This document shows positions 23,911 to 37,500 of a stretch of DNA of 64,000 bases, in pieces (position 1 is the first letter of the stretch; each line of letters starts with the position of its first letter). Location of the stretch: NCBI GenBank assembly GCA_917880885.1, contig OU862928.1, positions 40,226,962 to 40,290,961 on the forward strand, read 5' to 3'. The stretch comes from Limnephilus marmoratus. Lineage: Eukaryota; Arthropoda; Insecta; Trichoptera; Limnephilidae. The notes below the pieces were generated by a model. It was not told the DNA's origin. It saw nothing but the letters and a program-made list of their open reading frames with translations, and searched no databases. Both the position numbers and the translations under genes were made by a program.

Positions 23911-25328
23911 AATAGATTAAGGCAAACATAGTATAGCCTTAGAGTAACAATATATACTCTAAGGTAGACGTCCGCCGCGCTTGGATGCTCCGAACACACT
24001 GGACACTGGCGCGCTCGCAAGTGTGTGGAAGCCAGCCATTCGTTTGTCAGAGCTTGCCTGAGCTTGCGGCAAGCCGTTTGTCGCAAGCATGTAGCGGTAC
24101 CATGAAGATCGTTCTTTGGGAACCGGATCTTACGGATCAGTATGAAAATCCGGTTCACTGAGCCCAAAAGTTAGATGTAGTTTATGTTAGATGTAGTTAT
24201 GTTAGATGTGTTTCCGCCATTATATGTTTCCACCTTATACAATTATAATAATTTTCTTGTAAAATTTTATTAATTTAGCATTGTTACAATATTATATGTG
24301 AAGGGTCAATTTATTGGCACAAAAATACAAAAATGATTTAGTTAGTACACTTTACGACTCAGGACCAGGACAGAGTGCGGCGAATGTAGGTATTTTATTT
24401 TTCGATTTTAATTTTAGAAAATCGTTTTCGTGAATTTAATTGATTGTTATATTTTTGATAATGTTAATGTGTGGTTTATTTTAATGTGTATTTTGTGAAC
24501 TGCATAAAATAATATATTAGTGCTAAGTTAAATTAATCCAGGTATTTAACATTACGTTATTGTCACATCTGTGAATTCTTTTTTATGAATCTTTTGGTGC
24601 ATAACATTGGATAAAGGCCTTAAATTTTGTATCCTCGTATTCGTAGGTTTTACAAAAAACTATTTAAAAATCATAAAAAAAAATTGACAAAAACCTTCTA
24701 CATAAATTTAGGCAGCAATGGCTCAAGGCCTAAAGCGATGAAACCTAAATATGGATAGTCATCATTTGACTGTTGTGTGGCGAGTAAGTAGTACATATGT
24801 AGGTATAGGTATATTCTGTCGATTTTGCACTAATAATTTATGCATTTGTTATCGTGAAAAATTAACAAAAATAAGCTTACCGGTAAATTCTAAACTTCCC
24901 GAAATGCTTGTGTAAATGTTTGACGTGGTAGCGTTTATAGAAATTTACAGTAACGTGTATGTATGTACATCCCAGGGTGGAATCACATACATCTCATACA
25001 CAAATTTTGTCCACTGGCTGCAGTTTCGCCAATCACCTACAGTCCTTAGTTCTTTCCATCCTGCTGCAATCCACCTCTTTCTCATTCTAACTCTGGGCAC
25101 TGTTTGCTTCCACTGGGACACCCACTCTTTCCTAGTGTCCTAACATCTGGTATTTTTTCATCATGTGCAGCCCGCCACAGTAGACTACAGAATCTAACGA
25201 CTGTCCCTTGCTCAATTAGGGTGTGAATAATGGGAAACCAATTTAACCTTTTCAGAGCCGCGTGAATAAATTGAAATAATATGTTTGATGTTTGCCATCA
25301 TTTAGATTTAGTGTACGGTGTTCGTGAG
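23911..25328. other. Upstream region of ODC-like gene; LINE fragment
   Basis: Mostly AT-rich. About 24975-25180 on the minus strand resembles the RKEWVSQWK-type 3' part of a LINE. The ODC-like gene's promoter or a 5' untranslated exon may lie here, but I cannot place it. A TTTTCAG near 25250 could be an acceptor for a non-coding first exon. Confidence 0.35.
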
Positions 25329-25530
25329 ATGGCGGCGAACATGGACGGTGACTACAAGGTGCTGGTGGTGCGATCGAGCTGGACGGAGCGCCACGTGGCG
25401 AGGTACGTGTCGCGTCTGCTATCGCGCGGCCTCAGCTCCGACCGAACCTTCACGCTGCTGGACGTGGAGGACCTCATCAACAAGGTCACCACCTGGAAAG
25501 AAGAGTTGCCCAGAATCACACCATTCTATG
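25329..25530 (+). CDS. ODC-like exon 1
   Basis: Encodes residues 1-67, the N-terminal sheet region ending RITPFY just before the PLP-lysine position. The donor is CTATG|GTAACT. It is strongly GC-rich (for example GTGCTGGTGGTGCGATCGAG) against its AT-rich surroundings, as expected for coding sequence here. Confidence 0.85.
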
Positions 25531-28500
25531 GTAACTACTAATTTAAGAAAGCAATTCCATAGATGAAGAAGAAGTGCCTTCCATAATATTTTTAATAGAA
25601 AAAACTGGTCTATTTAGCACGCTCTGTCTCAATTAAATTCGCCTAATATCATAGATTTCCATCCCGAATTTCGTAAATACAGTTCATTGTATTGGAAATT
25701 TAACCCGTCTAGTCTATTTGTTCAGTTTTGGGAACAACCCGTACAGGTCTCATAGAAATAGTTGTGTCTCCCTTACGATTATAGTGGTAGATATGATATA
25801 AATGGTGTTTTCTTTTTCTAACACGCTTTATATTCAAAAACAAAAGAAGTAAAATGTAGCCCTTTATGAAATCAAAGTTTCGGATCGTAATTTGAAAAAA
25901 AAAAATTAAAATCTTTGGAAATTTTTTATTAATTATTTTTACATAAAATTATAAAAAGTAAGGTGACGATAAAGTTTGTAATACAATTGCCTAATAAAAT
26001 TTGCATGTTTTTTTTTTTCATTATCAGTAGGTAATTTTAGTTAGAAAAAATGTAAGGTGTGCCATTTTTAAAACTTTTTTTATTTCGTTAATTATATGTT
26101 TATTTCGATTTATATAATTTGAAAGGGTATTTTATGACCTTTAAAAAACAGTTTTTAGTTTTCGGATACGTTAAGGAATATTTAAATACTCCATTTATTT
26201 GGATTGTGTAACGCTGAAATATTTTGACGCTCTGATAAAATATGGTCGAGGCATGATGGTTGAAAGCCTGATTAGCCAAATATGTACAAAGTATTTTATT
26301 AATAAAAGATGGATGTGATTGAATTGTGTCTCTATTGTATTCCAGCGGTGAGATGTAACAATAACCCGGTGGTGCTGGAGCTCCTGGCTGCTCTGGGAGT
26401 CTGCTTCAGCTGCAGTTCTATGGCAGAGACAGACCTCATCCTCAGCACGGGAGTGGACGCCAAGTAAGTTTGCACTTACACTCTTACATTGTATCCAACT
26501 CCATGTTGATCTTACAATCATTAGAAATTTTATATAGAAGTATTCCAGTTAAAAAATGTATGAAAGATTCAAGAGAAATAGCTGCATAGCCTTTTAGAAA
26601 TAGCTGCATAGCCTTAAATTGCTGCATAGCCTTTTTCATACCAAACTTGATTTTGAGATCAAAATACTAGACCAAACTGAAAAATAATTTTTTTATCAAA
26701 AGATATAGCAAATATCTAAGTATGTATATGTGTTACTTTATTTATTTGTGTTTTAAATTCTAAAATAAAGACCGTTAAAGAATTCAATTTTTCATGATTA
26801 TAAGACAAACTTTGACAATTTTTTTGAGTTTAAGGTAATTATTAAAAAATTCTGAAATTTATTCTTCAACCCAACAATGCCACAATTATATTATAGTATT
26901 TTTTTAATATCGATTTTTCAAATGCAAAAAAAAAACTGAGATTTTTAAAATTGTTTTTAAGTACATTATTTCTACATAGAGGCAGGCCCTGAGGAATATA
27001 GATTCCCTCAGGGCCTATGTCATCTTTGGAAATGCTGTGTGGATGGTATTTTTAGGGAAAGGAAGGAAAGGAAGTTCTGGGAAAGAAAAGGGTATGAGGA
27101 GTGGGTAGGAATCTGGTGGTCAATGTGTCCAGGAGTGACGGACGAATGAATTCATCTCTTCCACTACATTTTAAGGTCGGGAGAATCTGACGGGAGAGAT
27201 CTAGGTTCCTCATTCAGTCTCTTTCGATCCTGCCCTCCACGCAGTAGGCGGGCAAACGCATTCGTTGCCAAGACCTAGTCCAACCTCACCCCATGAAGCC
27301 GGGCACTCCTATCAATGTGGCAAAGCACTTGGGGTGACCTATGGCACTATGGCAGGGGTGTTGGTTATGTAATAAATGGTTGCCTCCAAATTGAGAAAAA
27401 TACCCTATTTAGAGAATTTATTTGAAATAACAATACATTTTATTCTAGCCGCATAATATTTGGGCACACAGCAAAGCCGCACACTCATCTGTTACACGCT
27501 CGCCAGCACGGTGTGGACCTGCTCACCTTCGATGCTGACATGGAGCTGTTCAAGATCAAACAGTTCCATCCCAACGCTAAGTATGTCTTCCTTTCATTCT
27601 ATTACTTCATGCTATGCGTATCATTGTTACACGCTCGCCAGCACGGTGTGGACCTGCTCACCTTCGATGCTGACATGGAGCTGCTCAAGATCAAACAGTT
27701 CCATCCCAACGCCAAGTATGTCTTCCTTTCATTCTATTACTTTATACTATGCGTATCATTGACTATGACGTCCCCTGATAATAAACCTAGGAAGTACCTG
27801 GCTAATCAAATCTGGTCACTAAAACAAGGTTTCAACTATCGGAAGCAATGTTTCAATTTTGAATGGTGGTCATTCGCTAAGATTCTACCACTCTGGAACG
27901 TGCCGCAAATATACACGTTTCTACTAAAGGCGTTGTCCAGTTTGTCCTGTTTTAACTCGACCGTTTTTCATTACGTCTGTCTGTAAATTTATTTGAATGT
28001 TCTTTCTTTATTTATTTTTTAAAAAGATAGACAAACATTCCCGTGTTACGAATAACCCGCACCACAGTAAGCCTAAAATGTTACTTGAGTTGTGACGGAG
28101 GACTTAGCTAGCCGAGGAATCGAATAGGACGCCTGGCTGGGACCCAAGCGCGATGCCAACTCAGCCACAGTTGTTTTAATGATTCAGTAAACATTATTTT
28201 TGCAAATGTGAAATCGTCCTGCTTATTTTGATATTATTATTTATTTAAATTTACGGCACAAAGTGCCATTTACAAACATGTGTTTACTTAATATTTTTTA
28301 AACATCCGTAGTACAGTGAGAAATGTTTTTTTTTTAAGTTTTAAGGGGTGTGAAAAGGGGGGTAATGGTGGTTTATCGAAAGCTCAAGTAGAGAGTGGAA
28401 TTCCTCTTGCTTTGACGGTCAAGTGTGCAAAATTTCATAATTCTCTGAATTAAACTGTAGACTTGTATATAAAACATACCCACACACTTTTTCAATCTAT

Positions 28501-31500
28501 ATATTTACATAGAGAAGAGTGTTTTATAAACAAATTTACAGTTTAATCCAAAATTGACGAAATTTCGCATAACTTGACCTTCTAAAACAAGACGAAGGTG
28601 ACTGTTCTCACGAGACTTCAAAAACCATCCCCGTCCCCCTTTCCCGCGCTTAAACCGGAATTTTGATTCTTCTTGGTGAAATTTAAACACTTATCGTTTT
28701 AAAATAAGAGGAAAATGACTGTCACAATCTCATTAAAAAAAACTCTGCATTAAACCCGGGCAACGCCGGAGACCTTAGTTACTCAGTGGCGTAGTGCGGA
28801 GGGGGCGGTCCGCCCCGGGTGCCACCCTATGGCAGGTAACATCCGACCGCGGAAAAAAAAAATGAAGGATATTGTCAAAAAAATATTGAACACGGTTTGT
28901 TATTTATATTTTCGTAGCTCTATGGCTCCCCGTGGAGTGCCCCGAAACAGGAGAATTTTGTATCTGAAAATCTCTAGTAGCGTGTGTCGCTCTCCATAGA
29001 GAGAAAACATAAGGCCTTATATTTAAACGCCCGGGGTCTCAAAAGTTTCGTATGATCTGAGCTATTCGAAAACGTAAAAAAAAAAGAAATTATTGTTCAC
29101 TATTAGCCTGCTAAAATGGCCGGAAATTTCGAAAAAAATAGATTTCGCGATTTGGAAAAAAAATAAAACAAAGGGTTCATATTTTATATTTTGTACCAAA
29201 CTTATTTTTCATTACATAACTGCAGTACAAAGAACCAACAAAAAAAAAATTTTTAAGCACATGTGATGTGTTGGTTAAAAAAATAAAAGGGGAAAATAAC
29301 ACTTTTTCTGGAAAAAATCAGAATTCTTGTTGACTTACTTGAATTCATAAAGTTGAACTTTTTTTTCATTTTTGTCAGTTACACGCATTTTTTAATAATA
29401 AACAAACGTTAAAAGGTTAGATTACTGAAAAAAAATAAATTAAAAATTAAAAAAAAAAATGGTTTTAGGTTTGTTTTCTGATTTTCAATGCATTTAAGCG
29501 GGCTAATAACCATTTTAAAAAAAATAAATTTAAATGCAGTTCTCATTTTCTTTGCAAGACGCAACTTTTGAGACCCCGGGCGTTTCTAAATTCAAAAGTT
29601 AAAATAATTGACACACGCTAATCTCTAGCCACCCTCCCCAGGACGGACCAATTTTCGACACATTTGACTAGGTTGTATTTTATTTATTTATTATGAAGTC
29701 AACATTGGGGGTGCCACCACGTTATCCACCCCGGGTGCCACCCATGCTAGCTACGCCACTGCAGTTACTTAAATATTTATAGATGTATTAAATAAATTAA
29801 ATTTATCTTTAAGTGAATTCACATATTCACCGAGTTTGGAAGTTGCGATCTCTACCCAGAAGTTCACAACAAAATGTTTAATTATTGTAGGTTGCTGATT
29901 CGAATCCGGTGCGGTCAGTTGGACTCCAAGTTTGGCTGCTGCCCACGAACCGAAGCCCCGGTGCTGCTGAATATTGCCAAGGAACTGAATCTTCAGGTAA
30001 CAACATCGCAATATATAATATCTTAATTATGCATTCTATTCAAACATTGCCGTAAATACTTTGTTGGTGTAAGTTCAGGAAATGTTTAGAAGTGACAAAA
30101 AAATATCTAGAGATATATGCGCTCTTGCTTGCTTATCTACTGGGTACTCTCCACTCGACTAAAATACTCAGCATGTCCGAACGGCGAACGTCTTAGATGT
30201 AAGTCACCAGTGACAATTTTAAATCTTAGTTGTAAGCCAGTAATATTAATTCTTTTATATATTTATTTGTACAACGCCCTTGAGGTGGTGAAAACAGTGC
30301 TATATAAATTAGCCAAATATTATTATGATTATTTAATTTGTTTTTGTGTTTTTTTTTTATTTTCTTTGAAGATTTTTGATTGTCAATCAACAATTTATTA
30401 ATGATGTTTTTAAATTCAGGTGGTTGGAGTATCGTTCCACGCGCGTGGCGTTGGAATGTACCGGCGCGGGATCCAGCTGTCGGCGCAGCTGTTTGACATC
30501 GGATTCTCCCTCGGCATCCACATGCAGATCCTCAACATCGGGGGTGGGATGCCGGGAGACCAAGGCACCTCCATATCATCCGTAAGGACTATTCTGCCGT
30601 CATAAGCAAAAAGGCACATTCTGATGCACGAAACCTTTCACCTATTATAATAAATAGTAAATCAGAATGTAACCACTGAAAATTTTCTGCTGCCTTTTGC
30701 TCATGATGGCAGTATTATAAACTGATATTAGATTATCATTAGTGTATCTGACTTCCATATTCGAGAGATAAGACTCTCTTCTAACAATCCGGGGGTCGTG
30801 GGTTAAAATCCCGGCGGGCGCAAGTAAATTTTATTTGTGTTATTACACAATGAATTAATTAAAAATAATACATATTGCATATTTGTGGCACATTCCAGGG
30901 TGGAAGATACTCTCAGTATCGCCCTGGTGAAATATTACCAATCAAAATTGAAAAATTGCTTGAAATGACTTTAATCATGTTTTTTATGATCTGAAATAGC
31001 TAAAACCTCACAACATACCCCAATTGGGGATGCCATAATCTCCCTGGCTTTGGTTTGGTGATCAGATTTGAATAGCCAGGTAGGTACCTACTCCCCTCAC
31101 CACTACCTTCAGTCTCACAACATACCCATATAAAATTGGGAATGGCGTAATCTCGCTGACTCCAGACGGTTGGGAGCAGTTGGGACTCTTGTAGGGTATT
31201 CACATAAAAGTAAATTGGCTTAGAATTAATTAATAAGATATGGAGAACTTGTTACTTAGAAAAGAGTGTGTCAAATATTAAGTGTAATTGTGGGAATAGT
31301 TTATTCACATAAAAGTAAATTGGCTTAGAATTAATGAATAAGATATGGAGAACTTGTTACTTAGAAAAGAGTGTGTCAAATGTTAAGTGTAATTGTGGGA
31401 ATAGTTTCGGGTTAAATTTGAGATTGAGTGGTATGTGGGTAATGTATGATTGTATCTGCTAGCTTCATTTAAGGGCGCCACTGGTTGTTAAACCAGGCTA

Positions 31501-34500
31501 ACAGACGGTAAAGCTAAATTCTCTATCAGGGCCTTGGGGATTAAATACTTTATAATCAATAAAGATTTTTAATAATGAAAAGAAAGACAGTATTCATATA
31601 ACAGAGTTCATATTATATTTCAAAATATAACAAATAAAAATCAGTTAACCAATAAAGAACAATTAAAAATTATTATAATGTGACACTCACCCAAGGATCG
31701 ACCAAAATCTATTCTAGCTAAAATTAATACTCAAGACCGATAGCAACAAGGATTGTTGTATGATGCCCTCCGTTTTTGCTGCTGTACATCATTAGTCTTA
31801 CAGTGATTGAGCCAGTCTCACATCAAGGCCAGTTCCATGGTCAGATTAGCCGCATTCCAAGCGTAATATTGATGGATCTCCAAGTTTGTAATATTTTTTC
31901 TCCAAATCAGTCCGAAAGACGGTTTTGTCGAGGAAATTTCCGTGTTTGTAAAAATATTATTTTTATAATTTTCTTTCGCTGCAGGAAAATACTGTTGAAA
32001 CCCGGTCAGTTAAATTCTTTATAGTTTCTTTCGGTTTTACGCCATTTTAAATATGTAGGTAGCGGAACACACGGGATAATACTTTACATTCCGTAAGTTT
32101 TCCACAAAATTCAAAAATTGTTTAATGAAACTGCATTTTATATAAAATCGGAAAATATACAATGACCCTTCGAAAAGGAGTCTACCTCTCCAAGGCTCTT
32201 TCCCAAAAAGTGACCAGCTCTAAGGAAAAATGACTTTTTATAACCTCTGATTACAAAAATAATTGAATGGCCCAAAGTTTCAAACCAAACAAATATTGAA
32301 AAATAAGGGGTACGTGACTAGACTTAATTGTGATGAAATGTAATTAAATATTTCATAACAAACTTTGTTGTAACCTTTTTATCTGTTGAATATACATTGT
32401 TATGAGAAAAATGGTTAATTTGTAACTAAGCCAGCAACGGTATATAAGGTATATAATGGTACTCATAATTCAATAAGTAATAACAAAATAAAGTGTTGGA
32501 ACATATTGTTAATATTGTATTTATTTGCAGATTGCACGAGAAATAAACTCCGCATTGAATGAATACTTTCCCCCCGATAACAAAGTGGAAATAATAGCGG
32601 AGCCGGGGCGCTACTTCGTGGCGTCGGCCTTCACCGTCGTCAGCAACGTCCACTCCGCCCGCCGCCCTCTCTGCATGCTGGTGGAGGAGGAACAAGCCAC
32701 CAGAACAGTAGTCGAAGTTGACAGCGTAGAAAATATTAACATCGAACAAGAAAACCTGTCCCAAAGTGAGATTGCGCAAGAAAAAATGAATGTTCCGAAC
32801 AACTCCAAAGCTAATAATGTCACTGTTATTCATTTGGGTGGTCAAACAGATAGTGAAAGGGTAAAGAAGATATTGTTCAACGAAGACGGTGATGCGACCT
32901 CAAAGGGCAAACGGAAAGTTGGCAATGGAGGAGTGAAGGGAGAGAAGAAGCAGACTATTGCTCAACAGACGGAAGCGGAGAAGATGCACTACTATATGGA
33001 TAACGGGATCTACGGCTCCTTTTCTGGGATCGCTTCAGGCAGGATGGTCGTCAACCCGCAGCCATTGGAGGTGATTCTTATTTTTTTTTCTTTAGTTCCA
33101 CCCTGAGGAAGTTCAGTTCAGTTCAGTTTAGTTCAGACCCTGAGGAAAACAATTTCCCTCAGAGGTGGGTAGGAATCTGGGGGTCAGTGCGTCCAGGAGT
33201 GATGGACGTATGAATCCATCCCTTCCACTGCGGTGCAAGGCGATGGGTTGAGAGAGTCTGGCTGGAGAGGTAAAATGTCTCCATCAACCAGTCTCTTCCG
33301 ATCCGGCCCGCCATGCAGTAGGTGGGCAAAAGCAAGTGCCGCTAAGACAAACCTCATTCCGTGAACCCGGACACCTCTGCTAAGTCACCAAACGTAGTGA
33401 ACCACTTGAGGTGACCTATGGCAAGGTTTTTTTTTTACATTAGCTCACATAGGAGGCCCTAGGGCAAAAAAATCCCTCAAGGCCTATGTCATCTTTGGGG
33501 ATGTTGTGTGGTGGGTCTTTTCAGGGAAAGGAAGGAGAGGAAGTTCTGGAAAAGAAAAAGGTATGAGAGGTGGGTAGGAATCTGGGGATCAGTGTGTCCA
33601 GGAGTGATGGACGTATGAATCCATTCCTCCCACTGCGGTGCAAGGCGATGGGATTGAAAGAATCTGGCTGGAGAGGTCTAGTTTAGGTCTTCCTCAAACA
33701 GTCTCTCTGGATCCGGCTCGCTACGCGGTAGGTGAGCAAACGCATTCGCCGCCAAGACCTAGACAAACCTCACCTCATGAACCGGGGCACCTCACCAAAC
33801 GTAGCGAAACACTTGGTTTTGTTTATCTAATAAATGGTGTAGTATAATTGTGATGCTGACATTTTAGCTTTGTCCATTGCAGGAGCTGCCGGGCTTGTAC
33901 AAGCCCTGCGTATTGTGGGGCCCCACGAGCGACGGGAGCGACCTGGTGTCGCATGAGGCCCTCCTGCCCCCGCTGCCCCTACCCAGCTGGCTGTTGTTCC
34001 GCAGCGCCGGGGCCTACACCTCCACTACCTCCACAACCTTCTGTGGACTCGCCAAGCCCAAGGATTATGCTTATGCCACACAGAGCACTTGGTAAACATT
34101 TAACTAAACAACTAAACTAACTAACCAGCACGCCGTGTCTGCAAGGGTAGGCAGAGAGGATGGACCGCCAAACAACTTGAACTTCACACACATTCCTTGC
34201 CTCATGCACATTCACACTTCGTCTCATACATACTCTTCTATTATTCTGACTCTTGACACAGACCCACTCAAGTATCTGATTCACTTCTTTGTGCCATGTC
34301 TTCCCCGGGCGCCCCCGACTTCTACAATTCACATTTGCATCATAAATTCCTCTTACACTCCATTCTTCATTCATTCGCTCTACATGCCTAAACCATCAGA
34401 GTTTCCCTTTCTTAATCTTACTCATTACGCTTATTATATTATGGTTGTGCTAAAACTATACTCGATCCCTTAGCTAAATCCCAGAAATCGCTTATAAAAG

Positions 34501-37500
34501 TCATACTGAAAAAACCTTTCAGGTACCCCAGCGATTCATTGTTCGCAGAGTTTTGTGTTCTTGATGTAAGACAATTATACATGAGGAAAATCATATTACA
34601 TACTCAAAAACAGAGGCACCACTACGCTTCCACCAAACCACTGTCATAATACAAGACATGCAAAAAAAAACCCAATAGTTCCGCCCACCACTTCCTCATC
34701 TTTAGCACAGAGACAATTCTCATACTTAGGCCCTAAATTGCTTAATCTCATACCTGATGCATGGAAAGCAAAGAGTACTAATATTCTGCGTATGCAGGTA
34801 AATAATTGGCTTCTGGTCTTGGGGAGAGCTGAATGCGAGAATATGCTAAACAACAGTAATTGAATTGTAATTTTTGTTTTTCTTTACATTTTAATTTATA
34901 TTGGTATTATATTAGCATTAAAGTAACTGTATTTTTACATAAAGTTAGTTTGAAAATTGCTCAATTCTTCGTGATATTTTTCCTTAAAGGAAAAGTTCCT
35001 TCTTTACTTTCAGTTTTTTATTTTTCATTTTCTTGTTTTATCTATTAACATTTCTTTAAGTTTATTATGTCAACTAAACAATAGTAAAAAATGTCGTGGT
35101 ATAACTGAAAGTATTCTAGAATATGAATATACATATGTATTATTTTACCAACAGAATAGTCAACACTCTAACTTACTATAATTTACATGTAAAAACATTA
35201 TCATATTGGAATGTCCTAAAACGGGCATTTGCCTAGTTGGACATTTTAAGTTCATTATATTGTATTATGTAATATTTACAAACAAACAATAAATAAATAA
35301 ATAAAATAAATAAATACATCAGCCTTGCATTCTTTGCGGATCTTCACATTTCTCACACTATCATACATGGTTTTATCACTCATACGCCTCAGGGATCTCA
35401 TTTCTATAGCATTCATTCTACTTTCATCTGCTATTGGTTCCTTACATGCGCATGTAGGTCATGCTCAGTAGCGTAGCGAGGGGGGGGCGGTGGGGGCGGA
35501 CCGCCCCGGGTGCCACCCGAAGGGGGGAGCCACTCGACTAAGATATCGCATATACGTAACCAAGATATTGCGTACACATGAACACGGTCTGTTATTAATA
35601 TTTTCGTAAGGCCTATATTCTGGAATTCTCTAGCCACCCCCCCCCCCCTCCCTCCCCAGGATTGACCAATTTTTAAACGACTTCGAAAAGGAGAAGGTTC
35701 TCCATTCGACTGTATTTTTTTTTATGTTTGTTACTTCAGAACTTTTGACTGGGTGAACCGATATTGATGATTATTTTTTTTATTTGAAAGCTGGTGCTTC
35801 CCGTGTGGTCCCATTTTTAATTTGGTCCAATTTGTTTTTAAATATTTTGTTTATTATGAAGTCGAAATTAGCGTTTTGAATTTCTCAAGTCAACTTTCAT
35901 AGGGGGGGGGTGACACTACGCCTCGAGGGGGCGACTTCCACCCCGGGTGCCACCCATGCTAGCTACGCCACTGGTCATGCTGAGTCTTTCTATAGGATTT
36001 TTTTTTTTATTTATTTCAAGAATTTTTGTTTACACTTTACAAATGGTTACATATGCAGGTTATAAAATATTTCACACTTTATTCTACTACTCCATAAGTT
36101 GAGCTCGTGTTTATCCGAAGAGTATTTACATGAAAAAATAATAATAATGTCCCAATGAGTGTAAACAATTATCAAAGATCTTATGAAATAAAATTTCAAC
36201 TTTATTTTAGATAGGTACACAAATTATAAAAAAAATAGTTATAGAAGGACAATAACAATACATATTTTTTTAAATATTAAATATTACAGTTTTCAGTAGG
36301 GGTAAATTACATTAACTCGTAGAATGCTGTTCGTGCACCGGTGTGTTTGAGATTTTACACACATTTTTAAAGAAAGTGTATGAAGAACACGGTCAGAATC
36401 GCTTGCTCTATTATCGCCCTTTACCATAGAGAAAACCGCAATGCGCCTGGTCACTCCAAATAATTTATATTAATAATTTACCGGAGCGCGGGAATGTGCG
36501 CAGTTCTTGCGCATGCGCGGGAAAAATTCCTTTAATTACGATTTTGACCTTTCTATGTACAAAATTTCTCAAGGTCAGTGTCAGAATCGCTGGACACGAA
36601 ATGTCATTGGGTGTCATGGATGCCGCTTTTTGCGAACGCTAATTGGTGGACAACCAACCCCAACTACCCCGGCAAACAACGGGTTAAGGGTACAATATAT
36701 CATTATCTAATTTCAGAGACATAATTTGCTTTTTGAATAATTCATATTTCAGCGTTTCTGTTATGCTAAGGGAACGTACCCATACTACGTGACCAACTTT
36801 TTGCAATTTTTAACCCCCCCCGGTGACCAAAATCCTAAGCAACCCGCCGCTCATTTGTATGGAGCGTGACATTTTGAAGACCCCCCCCCCCCCCTAAACG
36901 TGTCACGTAGTATGGGTACATTCCCTAATGTTGTTTTTGGACAATAACATATTGTACCATCTTACACCTAAATACAAATAGTGGTGCTGAGCCGTGGTCG
37001 TTCTAAGCATAGGGATGGCTATTAAGCCATTAGTTTCAAATCTATTGCTTGTGCTATCTGAGGGGTGAATTTTTTGAATAAAATATTCTTTATAAATTTG
37101 ATATAAGGCCAATGGAGCCTGTTTGAAGGAGCTAGCAGCATTGATCCCTTTGCACTAGTGGTGAAATTCGATGGACGCGAGTGGAAAATATGTTCACTTT
37201 TGATGTTGGCTTCTTGAGAACGGGTCGTTTCTTCGACTAGTTTAAAGTGGGCTCGCATGTGGAATGAGCTACCGGCATCTATTTTTCCTCCTTCATATAA
37301 ACCGGGCCTCTTCAAGACTTAATAAATCCCTTCCTAGATATTTAATAAAGCCCCTTAACCCCCTTCAAAATGGCGATATAGTTCCCCTGTCTTTATACCG
37401 TGCAGACAGGGCGCTCTTGTGAGTTGTGAAATTTGGACATGGAACCTAATCTAACTGAAACTTGGTTAAAGAAAGATATTATTTATTATAGGGACATCCT

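Larger units (their letters stand above)
21997..24168. mobile_element. Probable degraded hAT-like element
   Basis: The left end TAGAGGCGGGCAAAGCG resembles hAT ends such as that at 16533. Subterminal GAACCGG/CCGGTTCACTG pairs occur near 22035-22100 and again near 24120-24165. A block at 23450-23590 matches the interior of the 16533-18112 element. I found no matching right terminal repeat or duplication, so the limits are guesses. Confidence 0.35.

Noticed and set aside
25281..25328. Upstream in-frame ATG as start of the ODC-like protein
   Set aside because: Extra residues show no similarity to ODC and the 25329 ATG has the better context, though it cannot be excluded.
37433..37491. ATG start for a stand-alone 313-residue protein
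   Set aside because: The stretch before 37492 has no coding character and exon 7 joins at 37492 in exact phase, completing a Trp codon.
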